Positions 14,222-21,048 are shown, counted from the first letter of the stretch. The stretch is DNA of 25,145 nucleotides from Thermoplasmata archaeon (GCA_021799755.1 JAJYZU010000001.1:1-25145); one strand, 5' to 3'. Notes: a model not told the origin generated them from the sequence alone. Numbers and translations are program-made.

Positions 14222-14805
14222 ATCTTCCCCTTGAATACTATGTATATTTCGCTGCTTCCACGTCTTGAAGCCTCAGGAGTGGTCATGCCGGAATACCTGA
14301 ACTGTTCCTCCCATTTCTTCAAGAAAGTCTTTGTGAGGTCACCGTAAAACTGCTTCAAAATTACATTTCCGCCCGGTCTGAGATATCTCATTGATATATT
14401 CATAATTCTTTCATCCAGGAGGTACGAGGAAGCATGGTCCCTGCCTCTGTTTCCGCTGGTGTGAACCATTGCATCGGAAAGCACCACTGTGAAGTTGGTT
14501 ATTCCTATCCGGTTCAGGTTCTCCCTCAGGATCGAGTCGAAATCCGGATTCATGAGGTCGCCTCTTATAAAATGGACATTTTCAATTGGTTCCATAGGGC
14601 TCAGATCTATTGAAACAATGGGGTTGGAAGTTATGCTCCTGACGTACTGAGTCCATCCGCCGGGAGAAGATCCGAACTCAAGTACAAAATCATCAATCGA
14701 GAGCATATGGAATCTTTTGTCGATCTCCATGAGTTTGAATGCTGCTCTGCTTCTGAAATTATCTTTCTTTGCCAGATAATAGAACCTGTCTTTTCTATCC
14801 GGCAT
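14209..14805 (-). CDS. rlmE: FtsJ/RlmE-type rRNA 2'-O-methyltransferase
   Basis: Transfers a methyl group from SAM to a ribose 2'-OH, by homology on 23S rRNA. The 198-aa protein has the complete K-D-K-E catalytic set: Lys24 (in RSRAAFKL), Asp111 (VVLSDAM), Lys151 (VILKQFYG) and Glu186 (SSEIYIVF). The SAM loop reads EFGSSPGGW (43-51), where DLGAAPGGW is common. Its length and compact form match the archaeal enzymes with no TRAM domain. It starts seven bases after the gcvH stop, so the two are in one operon with gcvH first. Its 3' end overlaps the convergent TraB-like gene by 13 nt. Confidence 0.94.
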   Translation of the reverse strand: MPDRKDRFYYLAKKDNFRSRAAFKLMEIDKRFHMLSIDDFVLEFGSSPGGWTQYVRSITSNPIVSIDLSPMEPIENVHFIRGDLMNPDFDSILRENLNRIGITNFTVVLSDAMVHTSGNRGRDHASSYLLDERIMNISMRYLRPGGNVILKQFYGDLTKTFLKKWEEQFRYSGMTTPEASRRGSSEIYIVFKGKIHDS

Positions 14806-14812
14806 TCCCAGC

Positions 14813-15190
14813 TTATTCTCCGATGTGTTTCTTGTAATCTGCCGGAGAAAGTCCAGCCGCTTGGGTTCCAGGCTTCAATGATAATTTCACCAGCCAGTAC
14901 TTATAAGGGTCTTGGTTAACGAGTTCTGGTTTCGTGGCCAGTTCACTGTTGACTTCAAGCACTTCGCCATCAACAGGAGAATAAACATCTTCTGCTGACT
15001 TAACAGACTCTATTGTGAGAAGAACATCGCCTTTCTTTTTGATCTCACCCTTCTTCGGAAAGTCCACGTAAACAACATCTGTGAGCTGGTGCTGGGCATA
15101 ATCTGTTATTCCTATAAAAGCAGCATTTCCCTCAGTTCTGAACCATTCATGTGTCTTTGTGTACTTTAGATTGTCAGGAACGTTGGACAT
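14813..15190 (-). CDS. gcvH: Glycine cleavage system H protein
   Basis: A lipoyl carrier that shuttles the aminomethyl group between the P, T and L proteins of glycine cleavage. From the ATG at 15190 it has 125 aa, the normal size, beginning MSNVPDNLKYTKTHEW as in the family. The lipoylated lysine is K64 in ESVKSAEDVYSPV. An in-frame extension to 15247 adds 19 cysteine-rich residues not seen in the family and would run through the TATA box, so I reject it. A TATA box 25 nt before the ATG indicates a leaderless message. No other glycine cleavage gene is in this window; pairing with rlmE is probably a convenience of transcription. Confidence 0.95.
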   Translation of the reverse strand: MSNVPDNLKYTKTHEWFRTEGNAAFIGITDYAQHQLTDVVYVDFPKKGEIKKKGDVLLTIESVKSAEDVYSPVDGEVLEVNSELATKPELVNQDPYKYWLVKLSLKPGTQAAGLSPADYKKHIGE

Positions 15191-15209
15191 GACTAAGATA
15201 TCAGTACGA

Positions 15210-15221
15210 CATATAAATATA
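15210..15221. promoter_or_regulatory. TATA box for gcvH-rlmE, possibly bidirectional
   Basis: CATATAAATATA lies 25 nt upstream of the gcvH ATG on the minus strand. The same AT core is also about 25 nt upstream of an ATG at 15240 on the plus strand, so it may drive the divergent thpR transcript as well. Confidence 0.55.
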
Positions 15222-15345
15222 CAGCGCATACAATACTCTATGTGCATCCAGATTCCGGTCAGGGAACTAAAAAAGGAAAGAGAGGATCAGAACGAGAGCA
15301 TTCATTGCGCTTGAATTTCTCGGGATTGAAAAGCTCGAAGATTCC

Positions 15346-15810
15346 ATGAGAGATCTCCAGACATACAGATGGCTCAAAACAGTCAGGATCAGTCAGATGC
15401 ATCTCACCATGAAATTTTACGAGGATATTACGGAAGATTATTCAAGGAAAATCTGCAATTATATCAAAGAGATGAAATACAATGGATTCGAAGCAAGGTT
15501 CAAGGGTGTTGACTGCTTTCCGGGAAGAGGTAAATGCAGGGTTTTTATTCTCACATCAGATTCTGACAACATAAAAGAAATCTGGAAGGATATCACAAAT
15601 GGACTGGGTAAAGACAGGGAAGAAAGAGAAATGATCCCTCATTTGACACTGGGCAGGGTCAAAGGAATCGCCAACAGACAGGAACTTGATCAGATCCTGA
15701 GTAAAAAAATAGACATAAGTTTGTGGGCAGACAGGGTCACATTAATCAGGAGCGTACTCACGCCAGACGGCCCAAAATATGATGAAATTTGTACAACTCA
15801 ACTTATATAG
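15346..15810 (+). CDS. thpR: RNA 2',3'-cyclic phosphodiesterase (2H / LigT family)
   Basis: Opens RNA 2',3'-cyclic phosphates and can ligate 2'-5' RNA ends in vitro. Both catalytic H-x-T motifs are present: HLT (19-21) and HLT (99-101), and the family end LTPDGPKYDE is clear. The first standard start codon, ATG 15346, gives 154 aa but omits the universally conserved first strand. That strand is encoded in frame just upstream: from ATC at 15286 the frame reads I-RTRAFIALEF, matching the usual M-R-x-FIA opening, after a TAA at 15268. No ATG, GTG or TTG lies in frame between. Either an ATC start or a base error is implied. The 3' end overlaps the convergent small gene by 13 nt. Confidence 0.9.
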   Translation: MRDLQTYRWLKTVRISQMHLTMKFYEDITEDYSRKICNYIKEMKYNGFEARFKGVDCFPGRGKCRVFILTSDSDNIKEIWKDITNGLGKDREEREMIPHLTLGRVKGIANRQELDQILSKKIDISLWADRVTLIRSVLTPDGPKYDEICTTQLI

Positions 15811-16070
15811 TAAGCCTTGTCGGCAGTCTTTTCATTTTCTTTGCTGTGCATCAGATTTTCCTCACTGAATTCAATGGCATAAAGATTTGATACCGGGATG
15901 AGTCTTAGAAATGATTTGTTCTCTATTCCCTTAACTCTGAATACTATAGCTCCCTCTTCACCAAGTATGGTGTATCCAACGTACTCACCCTCCGTTCTCA
16001 TAGGGTCTTCTTTACCACTGTTCGATACAACAACGTAACTAGCTCCTTTTTTAATTTCTATCATATCCAT
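15798..16070 (-). CDS. Small hypothetical protein
   Basis: I recognise no family. From ATG 16070 the product has 90 aa; ATGs at 16079 and 16115 would lengthen it. I prefer 16070 because an AT-rich TATA-like element (16091-16100) is centred 26 nt upstream, and GAGGG lies ten bases before it. The sequence alternates short strands (SYVVVS, GYTILG, GAIVFRVKGI, FLRLIPVSNLYAIEF), suggesting a small beta-barrel or PH-like fold, with a charged tail. It converges on thpR, overlapping by 13 nt. Codon use looks like that of its neighbours. Function unknown. Confidence 0.6.
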   Translation of the reverse strand: MDMIEIKKGASYVVVSNSGKEDPMRTEGEYVGYTILGEEGAIVFRVKGIENKSFLRLIPVSNLYAIEFSEENLMHSKENEKTADKAYYIS

Positions 16071-16300
16071 ATTTATCATACCCTCAATTGATTTTACTAT
16101 TTTTGATAGTTTCAAACTTAACTTGAACGGCTATTCAGCAAAGGTTAAAAACATTTCCAAGCCAAGGAAGCAAATTGAGCGTGAATATCTCAAAATTCTT
16201 TACTAAATCGCTCTATAAGCAATGCAAAGAGAGGCTGCTTGAGAATGCGCCCCGATAATAGGACACCTTCTTGGCATGAAAGAGAACCTCTTCAACTAAA

Positions 16301-16310
16301 ACTTATTATC
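16301..16310 (+). promoter_or_regulatory. TATA box for DsrE-like gene
   Basis: ACTTATTATC is centred 25 nt before the ATG at 16331. This favours that ATG over the in-frame ATG at 16313 for a leaderless transcript. The rest of the 260-nt gap to the left (16071-16330) holds only the divergent promoter and a 27-codon frame that I do not consider a gene. Confidence 0.45.
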
Positions 16311-16330
16311 TGATGATAATATTTAGAAAA

Positions 16331-16675
16331 ATGTCACACAAGTTATTAGTTATAATAAGCTCTGGTCAGGAAAATAAGGAGAAAGCAATAACCGGTCTTA
16401 TTTTTGCAAGGGAAATGAAAAAGAATAACAGGAGTGAAAAGGTTGGACTGATATTCTTTGGTCCCAGTGAAAGACTCATCGCAAGCGGCGACAAGGATAT
16501 TGACGAGACTTTCAAAACAGTGCGTGAAGCCGGAATTGAGCCATTCGCATGTTCTGCTATTGCTAAGAGAGACAACATCGAGCCTATGCTTGCTCAAAGG
16601 AATATAGCTATGGAACCAATATCAAAAGTGATAGCCAGATACCTCGACGAGGGCTTTGTGCCTATAACTTTCTGA
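16331..16675 (+). CDS. DsrE/DsrF-like small sulfur-relay family protein
   Basis: A 114-aa protein from ATG 16331; the upstream ATG at 16313 would overlap the promoter. The pattern fits the DsrE-like fold: strand HKLLVIISSGQ, helix EKAITGLIFAREMKKN, strand VGLIFFGPSERLIA, then a helix and FACSAIAKRDNI. Classical sulfur carriers have a cysteine at a fixed place; here the single Cys (in FACSAIA) is at the position of the second half, so sulfur transfer is not assured. Members without the catalytic set are common in archaea and have no known role. It precedes an AhpD-like gene by 87 nt on the same strand. Confidence 0.7.
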   Translation: MSHKLLVIISSGQENKEKAITGLIFAREMKKNNRSEKVGLIFFGPSERLIASGDKDIDETFKTVREAGIEPFACSAIAKRDNIEPMLAQRNIAMEPISKVIARYLDEGFVPITF

Positions 16676-16762
16676 GTAAGGTAAGTTAAGCGTATCCTCT
16701 CGATGAAAGCTTGCACACATCGCAAGGTTAAAAGGTGATTGAATATTGCCGAAAGGATATAA

Positions 16763-17098
16763 GTGGTTTCACAAATAAGACTAGAGGAAATTCAGGGACT
16801 GATGAAGGACCTTGGAGAAAAATATCCTCAAACAATGGGAATATTTCAGCAGTTTATAGGCGCAGTCTCAGGGAAGGGAAAGCTTTCTGCAAAGGAAAAG
16901 GAACTGATCGCAGTCGCACTCTCACTCTCCGAGAAGTGCGAGTGGTGCATTCCATATCATACGAGGCTTGCAATAGAGAACGGGGCTTCGGATGATGAGA
17001 TCGTAGAGGCAGGTTTCATCTCTTTGCTGATGTCCGGTTCACCATCGCTCATGAACATGGTTCTTCTCATGGACGCACTCAAGGAATTCAGGAAATAA
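16763..17098 (+). CDS. AhpD-like / carboxymuconolactone decarboxylase family protein
   Basis: A 111-aa single-domain all-helical protein. It has the AhpD-type redox motif C59-x2-C62 followed by His66 (CEWCIPYHT), and the preceding LSAKEKELIAVALSLS helix is characteristic of the CMD fold. Such proteins reduce peroxides or protein disulfides using the CxxC pair. The start is GTG at 16763 with AAAGGA a few bases upstream as a modest ribosome binding site. A hairpin beginning 12 nt after the stop may end the transcript. It may pair functionally with the DsrE-like gene upstream (both redox/thiol-type), but that is inference. Confidence 0.88.
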   Translation: MVSQIRLEEIQGLMKDLGEKYPQTMGIFQQFIGAVSGKGKLSAKEKELIAVALSLSEKCEWCIPYHTRLAIENGASDDEIVEAGFISLLMSGSPSLMNMVLLMDALKEFRK

Positions 17099-17110
17099 AG
17101 AAAAAAAGAG

Positions 17111-17132
17111 ACAGAAAGTACATTATTTCTGT
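17111..17132 (+). terminator. Hairpin after AhpD-like gene, possible terminator
   Basis: ACAGAAA and TTTCTGT form a perfect 7-bp stem with an 8-nt loop, 12 nt after the stop codon and followed by a T-containing stretch. Archaeal termination relies mainly on T-runs, so the role of the stem is uncertain. The following 17133-17342 holds no supported gene. Confidence 0.35.
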
Positions 17133-17342
17133 ACCCTATTTTGCACTTATTCCATTTTCTAAACTAGCAATTCCACTGCTGAAGAGTGCTTTGAGCGAGG
17201 AAACATCCAGACCCGGGAATAAAATTGAACGAATGTTGGGCGTGGCGGGATCCAGGCGCGCATGGATTATTTCATGAAGTTGAAAGGGTTGTTCAGTTTC
17301 TAGGCATATGAAATTTCAAAATCCTCTGAAATACAAAATGTT

Positions 17343-17753
17343 TCATGGTTCAACCGAAGATACTATCGCTTTCAGTTCATTTTCGTATTTTTCTGCAGTT
17401 TTCCCATTTCCACCAAGATAGTCCCTGTCGGACCTGGATACAAGAATCAAAGAAACCTCGGTCCCCTGTCCTCTGGATCGAAGGACGATCTTGCATGGAA
17501 GAAACAGTCCAAGGTCGTAGTTCTCACTGAGAAGTTCAATCGCAGCCTGTGGTCTGCAAACATTAATAATATAATATGGAGTAAATAGTTTTCCGGAGTT
17601 CTTTTCCACAATTTCCTTGACATCAACATAGGATAGAACTATCCAGGATTGGTCTTTCAATTTCCTGAAAAGTTCTCCCATGACCTTTTCTGGACTGCTC
17701 TCAATAGTTCTGTTGTAGGCAAATTTATCAACATCTTTCATAATGCATCTCAT
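17343..17753 (-). CDS. DUF302 domain protein
   Basis: A 136-aa protein matching the DUF302 pattern: an N-terminal helix (SSPEKVMGELFRKLKDQ), strand-turn WIVLSYVDVKEIVEKN, the core PYYIINVCRPQAAIELLSEN, then GLFLPCKIVLRS with the family's conserved LPC. DUF302 folds as a small alpha/beta unit of unknown function. The ATG at 17753 comes one base after the upstream gene's TAG, indicating coupled translation; an ATG at 17741 is an alternative start with a weak purine-rich stretch upstream. It is the second gene of a two-gene unit with the zincin-like unknown. Two cysteines, in NVCRP and LPCKI, might bind a ligand. Confidence 0.8.
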   Translation of the reverse strand: MRCIMKDVDKFAYNRTIESSPEKVMGELFRKLKDQSWIVLSYVDVKEIVEKNSGKLFTPYYIINVCRPQAAIELLSENYDLGLFLPCKIVLRSRGQGTEVSLILVSRSDRDYLGGNGKTAEKYENELKAIVSSVEP

Positions 17754-17754
17754 C

Positions 17755-18378
17755 CTAATTCTGCTTGCTCTTTCTAATCTCCTTTAGCGCTTCCTGGTCC
17801 CTGCAGTAGAGATATGGGGCCAGATCAAGTGAGGAAGGGGATTTCCCAAGAGTCCTCCTGTAAACGTTTCTGAGGTTCTTGTCAACCTCATCACAGTAAT
17901 CCTTCCATTCCACTCCAAGGGATTCAACATACTTCTTCTCTATGCCCGTGGCCATTTCGTGTGCATAAGGATATTCGTACCCCTGATCCGAGAGCCATTT
18001 CTCAGGGAGTTCATGGTGGAGACCAATGCTCTCCCTTGCGTCAACAACCTTTCCCTTAATCTCCAGTTTCTGCGGAAAATGTTCGTCCAGATAAACCGTT
18101 TTGCCATCGAGCGAATACCCGCCAGTATATTTTATATCAAAACTGGTACTGACTCTTATGGAACTCGCGTCCTTCAGTTTTTCAACGGTTCCAACTTTCT
18201 GCTTTTGAAAATAAACATCATTTCCCTGGAGGTCCACCTCTGATCCTTTTTTAAGATCAGATGAGCATATTGCATCAAGATACGTAGGATCCCTGTAATC
18301 TATGGCAATTATCCTGTATCTCCTCGATCCATCGCTGGACTTTTCCTCATTACATTCATACACTTCGAAAGGTACCAT
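17755..18378 (-). CDS. Unknown protein with zincin-like HE...AH motif
   Basis: A 207-aa soluble protein of no named family known to me. The middle resembles a phage and bacterial hypothetical family with a metallopeptidase-like pattern: DGKTVYLDEHFP (91-102), then HHELPEKW (121-128), then YPYAHEMATGIEKKYVE (136-152). Candidate metal ligands are H122, H140 and E147, with E123 as catalytic base; this is inference from spacing. The N-terminal ~80 residues are a separate strand-rich segment. The C-terminus is basic. It is the first gene of a pair with the DUF302 gene, which starts one base after its stop. A weak TATA-like AAATAAG lies about 25 nt upstream of the ATG. Confidence 0.65.
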   Translation of the reverse strand: MVPFEVYECNEEKSSDGSRRYRIIAIDYRDPTYLDAICSSDLKKGSEVDLQGNDVYFQKQKVGTVEKLKDASSIRVSTSFDIKYTGGYSLDGKTVYLDEHFPQKLEIKGKVVDARESIGLHHELPEKWLSDQGYEYPYAHEMATGIEKKYVESLGVEWKDYCDEVDKNLRNVYRRTLGKSPSSLDLAPYLYCRDQEALKEIRKSKQN

Positions 18379-18453
18379 ATCTTATTAGTACTTCATGGCT
18401 TATTTCTCTTATGTTTACTGACAGTCAATCACAACTATACTCAGCCTAAAAGG

Positions 18454-19281
18454 TTAATAATTTGTTATCAACAGTTCACTCTGTCCAATCCTTCCTGAAC
18501 CAATACTGTTAATGGACCTTCTTGCAGGTATAACGTGAATATTGTATTCACTGTAAAGATCTTTAATTTCTTGAGAAAACGAATTGCTTAAGAGAAATTT
18601 TATTCCCCTTCCGGAAAGTTTTTTGCATACCCCTAGAAGCCTCTGCTGATCCTTCATGGAAAATCCCCCCGGCGTGTAGTCAGTGAAAAAAGAGGTACTT
18701 GAAAGTGGGAGGTACGGAGGGTCGAGATATACAAAATCACCCTCTTCAGCCTGATTACACGTTTTCTCAAAATCCTGACAAACTATTTCTATGTTGGTAA
18801 GCATGGTGCTGAAAGCCTTTACATGTTCAAAGCCTGGAAGGGCAGGATCCCTGTATCTTCCAAAAGGCACGTTGAACTTACCTGCACTGTTAACCCTCCA
18901 AAGCCCATTAAAACTGAGTCTGTTAAGGGCCATGAAGAGGATCGATCTTTCCACCTTCTTGCTGTTGTCTCCTCTTATCTCATTGAATCTCTTCCTTATC
19001 ATGGAATAATAATCCCGGTTATTTTCAAGGCGAAACGACTTGAGAAAATCCAAAAGTTCTTCTGTGTTGAATTTCACCACTTGATAGAGGTTGGTCAATT
19101 CACAGTTCATATCGGATATTAAGCCTCCATTTAGAAGACCGATATTATAGAGTTCAACCAGGAGTGCACCGCCACCCACAAAAGGCTCAACATACCTGTT
19201 CCAACCCCACGGCACCAGGGAGATCATTTCACGAATGATCTGTCTCTTTCCGCCAGCCCACTTGACAAGAGGTTTCAGCAT
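18454..19281 (-). CDS. dam: Dam-type adenine-specific DNA methyltransferase
   Basis: Methylates adenine N6 in DNA, probably in GATC judging by family resemblance. The protein (275 aa from ATG 19281) is of the alpha class: KPLVKWAGGKRQ at the N-terminus, SAM motif FVGGGA (about 34-39), the Dam-like NRLSFNGLWRVNSAGKFNVPFGRY region that contacts DNA, and catalytic DPPY (187-190). A GTG at 19287 is two codons upstream; a TATA-like element at 19308-19314 is 30 nt from the ATG and 24 nt from the GTG, so either could be used. No restriction endonuclease gene is adjacent, so it looks like an orphan methylase, for repair, replication or defence-related marking. Confidence 0.93.
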   Translation of the reverse strand: MLKPLVKWAGGKRQIIREMISLVPWGWNRYVEPFVGGGALLVELYNIGLLNGGLISDMNCELTNLYQVVKFNTEELLDFLKSFRLENNRDYYSMIRKRFNEIRGDNSKKVERSILFMALNRLSFNGLWRVNSAGKFNVPFGRYRDPALPGFEHVKAFSTMLTNIEIVCQDFEKTCNQAEEGDFVYLDPPYLPLSSTSFFTDYTPGGFSMKDQQRLLGVCKKLSGRGIKFLLSNSFSQEIKDLYSEYNIHVIPARRSINSIGSGRIGQSELLITNY

Positions 19282-19307
19282 ATGCACCTATGGTGAGAAC
19301 AAGCTGC

Positions 19308-19324
19308 ATTTTAAGGGTAACCTT
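19308..19324 (-). promoter_or_regulatory. TATA-like box and small inverted repeat upstream of dam
   Basis: On the minus strand TTAAAAT (19308-19314) lies at leaderless spacing from the dam start. It abuts AAGG-GTAA-CCTT (19313-19324), a 4-base-arm inverted repeat where a repressor or the BRE element would sit. Support is weak. Confidence 0.3.
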
Positions 19325-19411
19325 TCTGAAAACTGTGGAGTGGATACAAATAGATTGTGATATGGAACAATAAATAGATGAGGCGGTATTGATTAATGTA
19401 AACGATAAGAA

Positions 19412-20368
19412 ATGCAATCGCAGCCTAAAACAAATTTTTTATCCGAGATTGATAGAAGAATGAGGCTGCACGGAGAAATATCATTCGGATGGAATGATCA
19501 ACTTCTTGAGGCCTCCAACAAATTCGGATTGACCTCGCACGGTTTGCTAACTAACCTTGGGGAGGAAACCGGCATTGAACATATCGTATCCTCTAATTTT
19601 ACAGAAACTCCAGATATACGTAATGTATTGAAAACAATGAAAGCTCAGGAAAAACCAGGTTTTTGGGTTGTAGAGGAAGCGATACCGGATAAATATGTCA
19701 AAGAATTCTTGCTCAAAGTGGCATCAATAAAGTCAGTCATTATTGATTCTGTGCAACTGAAATCTGGAAAAATCCATCTAAACTTCAGGTTTCACGAGTC
19801 TGATTTAAGGAACGTATCTGATCTCGTTCTTTCCACAATATCCGGACATAACACCGCGACTCTGGAGTTTCTCGGACGCTCTAAGGGAATTTACCATGAT
19901 CTTTTCAGAATAGCGAGGGACATGGACATTGCAGCAATAGATATCAAGATGAGCGATGGGGAGAAAATATTCGGAGATCCCCTACTGTCTCCGCCATGGA
20001 CAAGGGTCAGAAGGCATTTCGCATCTGGCGATCATGAAATGCGCTATATATATTATAGCGAATCTGGGACTGAATTGAAAAACGAGAATTTACACACCAT
20101 CTCTAGGGAAGATTCATTGTATGAACTTGTTGCCTCAGGCGACTTGATAAAGTTTGTGAACAGCAAAGTAGCGAATGAGAAGATTATACGTTTTGGAATC
20201 CTGGATCATTTCGACGGCAAATCCTTAAAAACACGCTTTGTGCTGCCGAAAATCCTGGTTCAGAGCTATCTTAGGATACTCTCGCTGGCCTGCACCAACT
20301 TTCCTGAAATGAAGATGGTTATAACAGGAGTGCGAGATCTCAACGAAATTGCACACGAACCTATTTAA
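19412..20368 (+). CDS. Hypothetical protein upstream of ribosomal genes
   Basis: A 318-aa soluble protein I do not recognise. There are no membrane helices, cysteine clusters or nucleotide-binding loops. It appears to have two strand-rich halves: residues about 40-150, containing the strands KSVIIDSVQL and GKIHLNFRFH, and about 165-310 after the helix GIYHDLFRIARDMDI. The layout loosely recalls archaeal Bat-like sensor regulators, but no helix-turn-helix is visible near the C-terminus, so I do not assign it. The ATG at 19412 has no Shine-Dalgarno; AATAAATAG about 38 nt upstream is a possible but distant TATA box. It lies between dam (divergent) and rpsL, 235 nt from the latter. Confidence 0.7.
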   Translation: MQSQPKTNFLSEIDRRMRLHGEISFGWNDQLLEASNKFGLTSHGLLTNLGEETGIEHIVSSNFTETPDIRNVLKTMKAQEKPGFWVVEEAIPDKYVKEFLLKVASIKSVIIDSVQLKSGKIHLNFRFHESDLRNVSDLVLSTISGHNTATLEFLGRSKGIYHDLFRIARDMDIAAIDIKMSDGEKIFGDPLLSPPWTRVRRHFASGDHEMRYIYYSESGTELKNENLHTISREDSLYELVASGDLIKFVNSKVANEKIIRFGILDHFDGKSLKTRFVLPKILVQSYLRILSLACTNFPEMKMVITGVRDLNEIAHEPI

Positions 20369-20376
20369 TCAGCAAC

Positions 20377-20426
20377 ACACCTCAATCAAATATGATGATT
20401 ACAGTCATTGTTCTTCTTTGAGGTGT
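20377..20426 (+). repeat. Long-range hairpin between unknown gene and rpsL
   Basis: ACACCTCAA (20377-20385) and TTGAGGTGT (20418-20426) are perfect 9-base complements separated by 32 nt. The loop contains a smaller ATGA/TCAT stem. It starts nine bases after the stop of the 318-aa gene and lies about 90 nt upstream of the rpsL promoter. It could be a 3'-end structure or a small RNA element; arms of nine mixed bases are unlikely by chance. Confidence 0.4.
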
Positions 20427-20513
20427 CTGATATTCTTTGAAGTGGTCTGTTTATCCGTTTAATCGCTAAAACCTCCAGATTGAGATAAGAGGCAAGGAAG
20501 GCTTTGAAAACAC

Positions 20514-20524
20514 TATTTATATGC
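20514..20524 (+). promoter_or_regulatory. Distal TATA-like box of the rpsL-rpsG operon
   Basis: TATTTATATGC is one of two TATA-like elements upstream of rpsL. It would give a leader of about 60 nt, consistent with use of a Shine-Dalgarno. Confidence 0.45.
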
Positions 20525-20545
20525 ATATTAAATGATAAAAAGATA

Positions 20546-20556
20546 GATTAAATAGT
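20546..20556 (+). promoter_or_regulatory. Proximal TATA-like box of the rpsL-rpsG operon
   Basis: GATTAAATAGT would give a leader of about 25 nt that still includes the Shine-Dalgarno at 20593-20600. Confidence 0.4.
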
Positions 20557-20592
20557 ATCCAGAAAATGTCGGTGAACTGATTTAGATTTAAT

Positions 20593-20600
20593 TAGGTGAT
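20593..20600 (+). promoter_or_regulatory. Perfect Shine-Dalgarno for rpsL, fixing a TTG start
   Basis: AGGTGATC is fully complementary to the GATCACCT near the 3' end of archaeal 16S rRNA. It lies three to four bases before the TTG at 20604. It decides the rare start codon, since no ATG lies in frame at the conserved N-terminus. Confidence 0.8.
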
Positions 20601-20603
20601 CAT

Positions 20604-21032
20604 TTGGCGAATGGAGAAAATGCAGGTTCAACCCTGGTAAATAAGAGAAGTCAATATCGATGGTCTGACAGGGACTACAAGAGAAGGTTGCTCCATCTCA
20701 AGGAAAGAAGTGACCCTCTGGAGGGTGCCCCTCAGGCAAAAGGGATTGTTATTGAAAAAATAGGAATTGAGGCAAAACAGCCCAATTCAGCCATTAGAAA
20801 GTGTGTGAAACTTCAACTGATTAAAAATGGCAGACAGATAACAGCCTTTGCACCGGGAGACGGAGCAATAAACTATATTGATGAACATGACGAAGTGCTC
20901 GTTGAAGGCATAGGCGGAAGAATGGGCAGAAGTAAGGGGGATATTCCAGGGGTAAGATACAAGGTGATCAAGGTAAACGGAATATCGCTAAGAGAGCTTG
21001 TAAAGGGAAGAAAGGAAAAGGCGGTGAGGTAA
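20604..21032 (+). CDS. rpsL: 30S ribosomal protein uS12 (S12)
   Basis: Core small-subunit protein at the decoding centre. The 142-aa product has the archaeal/eukaryotic form with the N-terminal extension ([17 protein letters not shown]), the universal [10 protein letters not shown] loop (about 71-80) that contacts the decoding site, and [25 protein letters not shown] near the C-terminus. The start is TTG with a perfect Shine-Dalgarno. It is followed 16 nt later by rpsG in the usual str-operon order, with AT-rich promoter sequence upstream. RNA polymerase and NusA genes, which precede it in many archaea, are absent; an unknown gene lies there instead. Confidence 0.97.
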   Translation: MANGENAGSTLVNKRSQYRWSDRDYKRRLLHLKERSDPLEGAPQAKGIVIEKIGIEAKQPNSAIRKCVKLQLIKNGRQITAFAPGDGAINYIDEHDEVLVEGIGGRMGRSKGDIPGVRYKVIKVNGISLRELVKGRKEKAVR

Positions 21033-21048
21033 TCTGGATCTAAAAATA

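Noticed and set aside
15191..15247. 19-residue extension of gcvH to 15247
   Set aside because: It crosses the TATA box, is cysteine-rich and unlike H proteins, whose normal opening begins at ATG 15190.
16175..16258. 27-codon TTG-initiated frame preceded by a purine-rich stretch
   Set aside because: Too short, no promoter at the expected spacing and no recognisable product; it is followed by stacked stops.
16735..16995. 86-codon open frame overlapping the AhpD-like gene
   Set aside because: It overlaps a gene with clear family motifs in another frame and encodes no recognisable protein.
20392..20430. C/D box small RNA: ATGATGA at 20392-20398 and CTGA at 20427-20430
   Set aside because: The span is short, no internal D'/C' boxes are present, and the flanks do not form a terminal stem. 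The hairpin reading is better supported.
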